64,000 nucleotides of DNA from NCBI GenBank assembly GCA_037176845.1, contig JAYKXP010000017.1, positions 310,001-374,000 of the forward strand, written 5' to 3'. Under the pieces are notes generated by a model that saw nothing but the letters and a program-made list of their open reading frames with translations, had not been told where the DNA came from and made no database searches. Origin of the DNA: Paramarasmius palmivorus. Its lineage: Eukaryota > Basidiomycota > Agaricomycetes > Agaricales > Marasmiaceae. Positions 58,796 to 64,000 of this stretch are shown here, one piece after another. A program made the translations under genes and the position numbers. Positions within the stretch are counted from its first letter, which is position 1, and every line of letters begins with the position of its first letter.

Positions 58796-60701
58796 TTACG
58801 ATGATTTGTTGTAGGAAACGCGTCTGGTCCACCTCCTTCGCCTGGTGACAGCCCCAGAGTATGGGAAAGGTGCAGGCGCCAGCCAAGAGTTGTTGGTGTA
58901 CACCCAGCCATCTTGGAATAACGACATGAGCTCAAATACGCTATAGACGAGTTAGACTACTCACTGTCATCAGCGCCGACCTCACTCCACGTTCCTTCCA
59001 AATCGGCTCTCCAATCCTCTGTCGGAATAAATGTCCAACCTGGAGACAGCGAAAATGTTAAATTGCTACTGTCAACCCAGTTTGTGAGTCATCGGCCGCT
59101 AACGAGGAGAAAGTACACACCTGACAGTCCCATCAGCCCCAACTCCAGACCAACCATCCCTTCCTCTCGTCCAAGCGGATCGGTCTGAAGGTAGCAAAGC
59201 TAACTTACTCCACCCTGTTGGACCACTGCCACCACCAATCGATAACATTCGACTAGGTGTTCTTTGATGCTGGGGTCTCTGGATATCATTCCCGTGTTCA
59301 TCCTTCTCCTTCTCCTGCGCCTGTACGCTCTTTGCTGACAGCCTCTCATTCTCCCACAACTCGACCTCTCGGATTTCAGAGTTCCAGACTTCATCCGTAA
59401 GATTGTTATCGTCTATGAATCGTTGAACCACCATGCGGGTCTTTTTGACGAGCTGGAGTTGGGTAAGGTTGAGGTGTAAAGTGCCATCGCCTGGTTCCAC
59501 ACCGATAAGTCGGGAGACAAGCTTCCGAAGGAGTGGTGGTATTGGGGTATGGATCTCAATGCCATGCTCCCGTGCTTCCACCAGCATCTGGATAAATGCG
59601 GGCAAGGCAGGGTGCAATGCGAGAACTGGGACTACACCACCGACGAAGCATATGAGTCTGATTGGTAGCCAAGGCGTTGAGACGAGGAAGATGGTCGGTA
59701 TCAAGGTGATGACAAGGAGTGTGAGCAAGGGAAGTGCGTATGGTGATTTGGGTTTCGTGTCGCTTGAAGCAAGGGATAAATGTGTTAGGTGAGGTGTTAC
59801 AAGTGCGTGTATATCGGCACTACGGGGAGAAGCCTTATTGAGCACAGTGCAAGTTTTCTGCATAAAATACATACTAGAATCCCATTAGGTTCTGAATAGC
59901 TTGAATATTAGCTTGCCAATCGACACTGTCCTCTGCTACTGGTGCAGGTAGAGGTGGTGGAGCTGTTTCGTTTGCAGTGCTGTCTGCGGGTGTTGCTGGT
60001 GCTGCAGCAGTAAACAGAGCAGGCGGCGGTGGTGGTTTGGGTTTCGGGTAGTGATATGTCGATAGCATGATCCCAATAAGCGCGATGTGTGGAAGAACGA
60101 ACACCAGTCTGGGGAAATAGCCTAGTCCTTGTCATTAGTACTCGAGACAGTGTCCGAAAATTGGTTGCTCACAAAGCAACGTATACCCTGCCAGCCACGA
60201 GCAGGTCACTTTCCATCCCCTCTTCCAGCAGATGATTTCTTCAATTCTATCCTGCAGCCAAAATACCGGCCCAACTCGTTCTATGAAACGCTTGAAATTG
60301 ACAGTCATGATCCCCATGGCCAAAGGATCTTTGTTCGACAACAAAACAATGGGCTCATTTGAATGAAGGTACTTCTTGGTCCTCTTTCTGCCTGGATTCG
60401 ATGCTGTGACATTACTCCCGCTGGATCCGCCTGGAGTAGATGGTATAGCGGCCCCGGATGGTAATGACGATGATAAGAGCATCTGGGGTAGTATGTTGAA
60501 AGCAGAACTAGATGCAAAACTCTTTAGTATTGGTGAGGTCGGTGAGTCTGTTGTATTGTCTGGGGGAGGTCGAGGCAAAGAGGTGCGCAATTTCTGGGCA
60601 GGACGCAGATCATTGGTTTCAGGCTGTTGATTTTGGTTCGTATTCTGAGTTTGAAGACGAGTAGCACACGGCGGTATTGTAATGTAGTCGAGCGTCGCCA
60701 T
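58796..60701 (-). CDS. PEX30-type peroxin with DysF domain
   Basis: This is an ER/peroxisome membrane protein of the Pex24/Pex28-32 group, which controls peroxisome number and sites of peroxisome and lipid-droplet budding. The start at 60701 gives MATLDYITIPPCATRLQTQN, then a disordered part and the peroxin domain (SNEPIVLLSNKDPLAMGIMT, NFKRFIERVGPVFWLQDRIE). Membrane segments follow: LVFVLPHIALIGIMLSTYHY, and PYALPLLTLLVITLIPTIFL with WLPIRLICFVGGVVPVLAL. The C-terminal DysF (dysferlin) repeat has VWNSEIREVELWENERL, then LSPGWTFIPTEDWRADLEGT and WSEVGADDNGWVYTNNSW. It ends RRVSYNKSS at TAA 58796-58798. About 540 residues. An alternative yeast name (PEX28-32) cannot be chosen from sequence alone. 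Its stop lies 30 bp from the muskelin stop, convergently. Confidence 0.88.
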
Positions 60702-60922
60702 CGTCGACGTCAGAGCAAAGGACAGCCAAATAAGCGCTGGAATCTGCTTGGAGAGTTACACATGCCTCATTTTCGAGTTTCCTTTCACGCGGAGTCAAGA
60801 CAAGATTCAAGTTTATTCGAATGCAAACACGGCGAAGTCGAGGCGTTTCTTGGGCCCTAGCAAAAGGTGGTCAATTTCTACAATTTCTGCAGGGGATGGC
60901 TGGGTTGTGTTTATTTGTGGGG

Positions 60923-60952
60923 TTAGGGTTAGGTAACGGTTAAAGCGCAAAA
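60923..60952. promoter_or_regulatory. Interstitial TTAGGG repeat, telomere-like motif in a promoter
   Basis: TTAGGGTTAGG begins at 60923, and AAACCCTAG, the same motif on the other strand, lies about 20 bp further on. Such telo-box motifs bind Myb-type factors (TBF1 family) in fungi and plants. The site is about 220-250 bp upstream of the PEX30-type start codon. Confidence 0.45.
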
Positions 60953-62507
60953 CCCTAGCACGTTTCGACTCCTTGAACTCTTCTCTACTATCTGCTACCC
61001 TAATCACGAAGCAATTCGAACAGTGAGAAGATAATAACCTTTTGCTCATGTTGGCACTGGCTGCTACAATGATAAATGGATAAATATTCGCGAAAGTTGC
61101 ATCCCAGCTCTGTCCGTTTACAAACTTTTGACGGGCGATCATCTACTATCGAACGTCCATGGGATGCGCTCGAGTGTACGTTGCAATTGCACTCTCCATG
61201 TCGCCGGGGCTGACATTTCCGCAGATTGCTTGACGCTCGAATAAGAGCGCTATTCAACGCCAGCCTGCTTTTGCTTAAATGATAACTCAGATCTCGCGGT
61301 AACTCCACGTAGGCCAGGAGCAACGGTTCTCCGCAACTGCGCGGACTCCTGAGCACGTAGACGATACGATGGTCTGGGCAGATGATGGAGGTATGCTTCA
61401 TGAACTAGCTCGTGTTGAACCCAAGGTTTCTAAAACGACATTCTGCCCACTAGCCACGTCCGATCTTTCTCCGGTTTGGTTCCAAGTTCTAAAGCGAAGC
61501 GACGTCACACTTTTTACTTACCCACGAGACGGGGACTCGAGTTTTCTTGGTAACAGGTTCTTCGTCGTCGAAAAGTAACCACCATATCGAAGGCTGATGA
61601 TACTTTTGACTAGGATCTTCTACGTATCCGCTTTCATGGCTTGACAACGACCCGGCAGGTTTGTACGGAGTCGGGCACATTCAAGACTTGAGCGGATGGC
61701 TTATTTACTTATGGACCACTGTAAGTGATCATTCTACTCGCGCGAGCTGTTGGCCCACTGTGCTCGCAGTCCACGAGGTCATCTTGTATCACACTCTCGG
61801 CCTTTGAATCGATAAGTTTGCTAAACAGCTGCAGAACAGGGTGCAATCGATAGGTTGCATTCTTGCTGTCTATCATGCTGCGGCCGAGCAGGGCTGAATG
61901 AATGCCAACTGTCTGAATATTTACTAGGGTGTGTTGACACCCTGAATGTATTCTTCACTGACCTAGTGACTAACTTATCAGTACTTACAATAGCCCAGCC
62001 GTGCAGCATGTTGGCCTATCAGTGAGGGGGTTGAATCCAGTGGGATTCGCAAGGTAGTCGATTGCAGATGCTCGTCAAGTCCACTTGAACACTTACACAG
62101 ATCTGTGGTTCATCAATGACTGGTGAGCGAGGTATACACAGGTATGGAGCTGTGATGGGATCGAGGATTTGAATGCGACCGAAAGGTTTGTCAATGTTAT
62201 CGTGTGGATACCTCGTGTCTGACTAGAATATAGCAGGCCCTTTAATCGCTCAGTCTCTCTCGCACACACCGCTGTGGAAGGGCCAGGTAGGAATAGGCGA
62301 AGGCATAGGAATGATACATGATTATATCGATGTTTTTAAAGCTTTGTCGATAACTGATGGGGGTGCGATGGGGGCGGCAGGAATAAAAGAACCATTGTCG
62401 ATGTCAATGTGCAGGTGAAAACGGAGTTTAGGTCATCTCCGGCAGCACCTGGCAAGGCCACGCATCAGCTTGCCACGCGACAGCTCGGGCATACGAATCT
62501 GTCAGAT

Positions 62508-62607
62508 TAGAGTGTATTTGGAGCCATCCATACAAACGCTTGGACAAGCGATTTGGCCCTGTCAAAATCCGTCCAAATGTTGTCTATACGTCTACAAATA
62601 CACTCTA
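62508..62607. mobile_element. MITE-like element, 100 bp, with 16-bp terminal inverted repeats
   Basis: The left end TAGAGTGTATTTGGAG and the reverse complement of the right end, TAGAGTGTATTTGTAG, differ at one base. Inside, GGACAAGCGATTT pairs imperfectly with AAAATCCGTCC, so the whole element can fold as one long hairpin. TA at both borders fits a Tc1/mariner-type target duplication. It codes for nothing, as expected for a non-autonomous element. Confidence 0.65.
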
Positions 62608-63103
62608 TTGTATACCTCTTGGTTTTCGGTTTATCTTGATGTTGTTTGAGGTAGTTTGTGTGGCGCACAGACCACCGTGCCCTCATTTTCGTAGATAGCT
62701 GTCAAAAAGCTCATCTTCCTTCTTCTCTTTCCCCCAACTCTTACTCTTCGCGCGAGCCAATCTCAAGAGCCTACGACGAGCTCAAGACATCGAGCAGAGC
62801 CCAAACGTTGAGTATTTCATCTTTTATTACTCTCGGAGTCTTTTCGTTATTCTCCGCGGACCCAAATCACCTCGTTTACTTTACATCGGAGACGCATTTC
62901 GCGTCTTTTCTCTTTTACTCTTACTCTACTCAAATTCCCCGACCTCTCTCCCCTGCTTGTCTATACATAGACAATCTCTTTCTTCCTCACCGCCCATATC
63001 ATAGGCAACAGCTAAATTTCCTTTCAGTGAGTAAAAACCCCTCGCACAAAGTTCGTTGTGCCTACATGTTCACAAATCCTCTAGGTCTGACACGGAACGC
63101 CCA

Positions 63104-64000
63104 ATGTCCACCTCCGACTTCCGAATAAAGGGTGAGTGTTACTCACAAGCTTGTCAACTTGTGTGACGATGAAACCCAATACTTTGTAGGGCTCAGAATC
63201 GATGGATTTCCGACTACCAACAAGAAACTTACCATATGTATTCAATCACCAGACGGAGCCCAAGTGTCATATTTGACTGACATGAAAGAAGTGGGAGACG
63301 GCGGATGTCAGACAGATTTCCACGTGTATGTTTCTTGATGACATCACGACTGCTGGGAACTTGACTGACCGCGTACCAAGGCCATTGGTTGAACCCTCAG
63401 AAACACTATCTTTAGAGGTTTATCGTCATCGTTCGTTGCGGGGGAACACTCTTTTAGCTAGTGTTGGGATTTCAAGGGAGGAATTAGTAGGACTTGACCG
63501 TGGCGGAGGTATGTGTACATTACGCCTAAATTGGAGATCTCAAACTGACTTGCATGACCAGAAATTCAGAAGGGGATGGTCGTTCACAAGAAAACTCATC
63601 ACTACCGCCTCAAGTTGTCACTCAAGACTGACCGTGCGGTCACCCCAATCAACCTGCCCCCTCAAAGTTCAACCCCCAATGCAACTGCACCCTTAGAACA
63701 AGCAACGGATGAACTAAGTCCAAAGAGACCCGACGTGGATCCGGGTCCGCAAGTAGCTCCCTTCGATGTTGGACCTCAGTTGGACGACCTCAGAAGAAAG
63801 ACGGACAAACGCGAGAAGTTCTTCGGGCGCACGGATGCGCTTCTCAAAATACTAGGCGAACTGTCCGAGGTAGGTTTGTCGAAAAATACAATGCTCCCTT
63901 CTCAACATGCCGCTCTGACAGAACGATATTGCGCGAGCGGCTTATATTGCCGTGTCTGGGCTATATCATGTGCGTTGTATTAGCTATCGCTATTGCTTTC
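63104..64000 (+). CDS. C2-like N-terminal region of a probable STAND/NLR-type protein (3-prime part outside window)
   Basis: The start at 63104 gives MSTSDFRIKG. Exons joined by eye continue LRIDGFPTTNKKLTICIQSP, MKEVGDGGCQTDFHV, PLVEPSETLSLEVYRHRSLR and GNTLLASVGISREELVGLDR. This alternating beta pattern resembles a C2 domain. KKTHHYRLKLSLKTD and a Pro/Thr-rich linker follow. Then come a helical part (DDLRRKTDKREKFFGRTDAL, LKILGELSE) and, after an intron, NDIARAAYIAVSGLYHV. This C2-plus-helical layout is often found at the N-terminus of large Agaricomycete NACHT/STAND proteins, so that is my inference. No nucleotide-binding motif is inside the window, and the ending is unknown. It could instead be a stand-alone C2-domain protein. 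Confidence 0.6.

Larger units (their letters stand above)
60702..63103. other. Intergenic, about 2.4 kb
   Basis: The left end is the PEX30-type promoter and includes TTAGGG repeats. The right end is a CT-rich leader (62700-63000) typical of a strongly used fungal promoter, and a MITE-like palindrome lies at 62508-62607. Between them I see no gene. Confidence 0.6.

Overview
The window looks like nuclear DNA from a mushroom-forming basidiomycete (Agaricomycetes). Genes are dense and sit on both strands. Most are broken by many introns of about 50-60 nt with GT-AG ends. Several families are typical of Agaricomycetes: DUF6534 and DUF6533 membrane proteins, secreted DUF4360 proteins, expanded GH55 and GH74 wall-degrading enzymes, and a probable STAND/NLR-type protein at the right edge. 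I see no prophage, CRISPR array, bacterial operon, rRNA gene or convincing tRNA gene. Exon structures were worked out by eye from reading frames and splice signals. Gene limits are mostly firm, but individual splice sites are predictions.

Layout. 0-4.2 kb: the 5-prime part of a mitochondrial pyruvate dehydrogenase kinase, a multi-pass membrane protein and the Mediator kinase CDK8/SSN3, all on the minus strand. 6.3-20.7 kb: a carbohydrate-active block in which two paralogous GH55 exo-beta-1,3-glucanases lie in opposite orientation. Between them are an adrenodoxin reductase homologue, a secreted GH74 xyloglucanase and the cohesin acetyltransferase ECO1. 21.8-26.8 kb: a DUF6534 and a DUF6533 membrane protein. 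27.6-29.2 kb: an NmrA-like dehydrogenase and a small ATPase-inhibitor-like protein on the plus strand. 29.6-32.4 kb: a membrane-anchored GH5 beta-1,3-glucanase. 34.0-41.3 kb: VID21/EAF1 of NuA4, the tiny secretory protein KISH and an RTT106-like histone chaperone. 41.4-46.4 kb: an MSC7-type aldehyde dehydrogenase and a KNR4/SMI1 wall-assembly regulator. 47.5-51.9 kb: two divergent secreted DUF4360 genes. 52.1-60.7 kb: ADE1 (SAICAR synthetase), a SET-domain methyltransferase, muskelin and a PEX30-type peroxin. 63.1 kb to the end: the N-terminal part of a C2-like, probably STAND-type protein, with a 100-bp MITE-like palindrome in its upstream region.

How the genes fit together. Extracellular GH55 and GH74, the membrane-anchored GH5 and KNR4 all act on cell walls, either plant material or the fungus's own beta-glucan. 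CDK8, VID21, RTT106, ECO1 and possibly the SET protein act in transcription and chromatin. Pyruvate dehydrogenase kinase, adrenodoxin reductase, the IF1-like protein and PEX30 are organelle genes. Nothing suggests that these housekeeping genes form one functional cluster. The most unusual details are the inverted GH55 pair, the divergent DUF4360 pair, a probable GC-AG intron directly after the KISH start codon, an adrenodoxin reductase with no room for a mitochondrial presequence, and the MITE-like palindrome. I did not find a clearly new multi-gene system.
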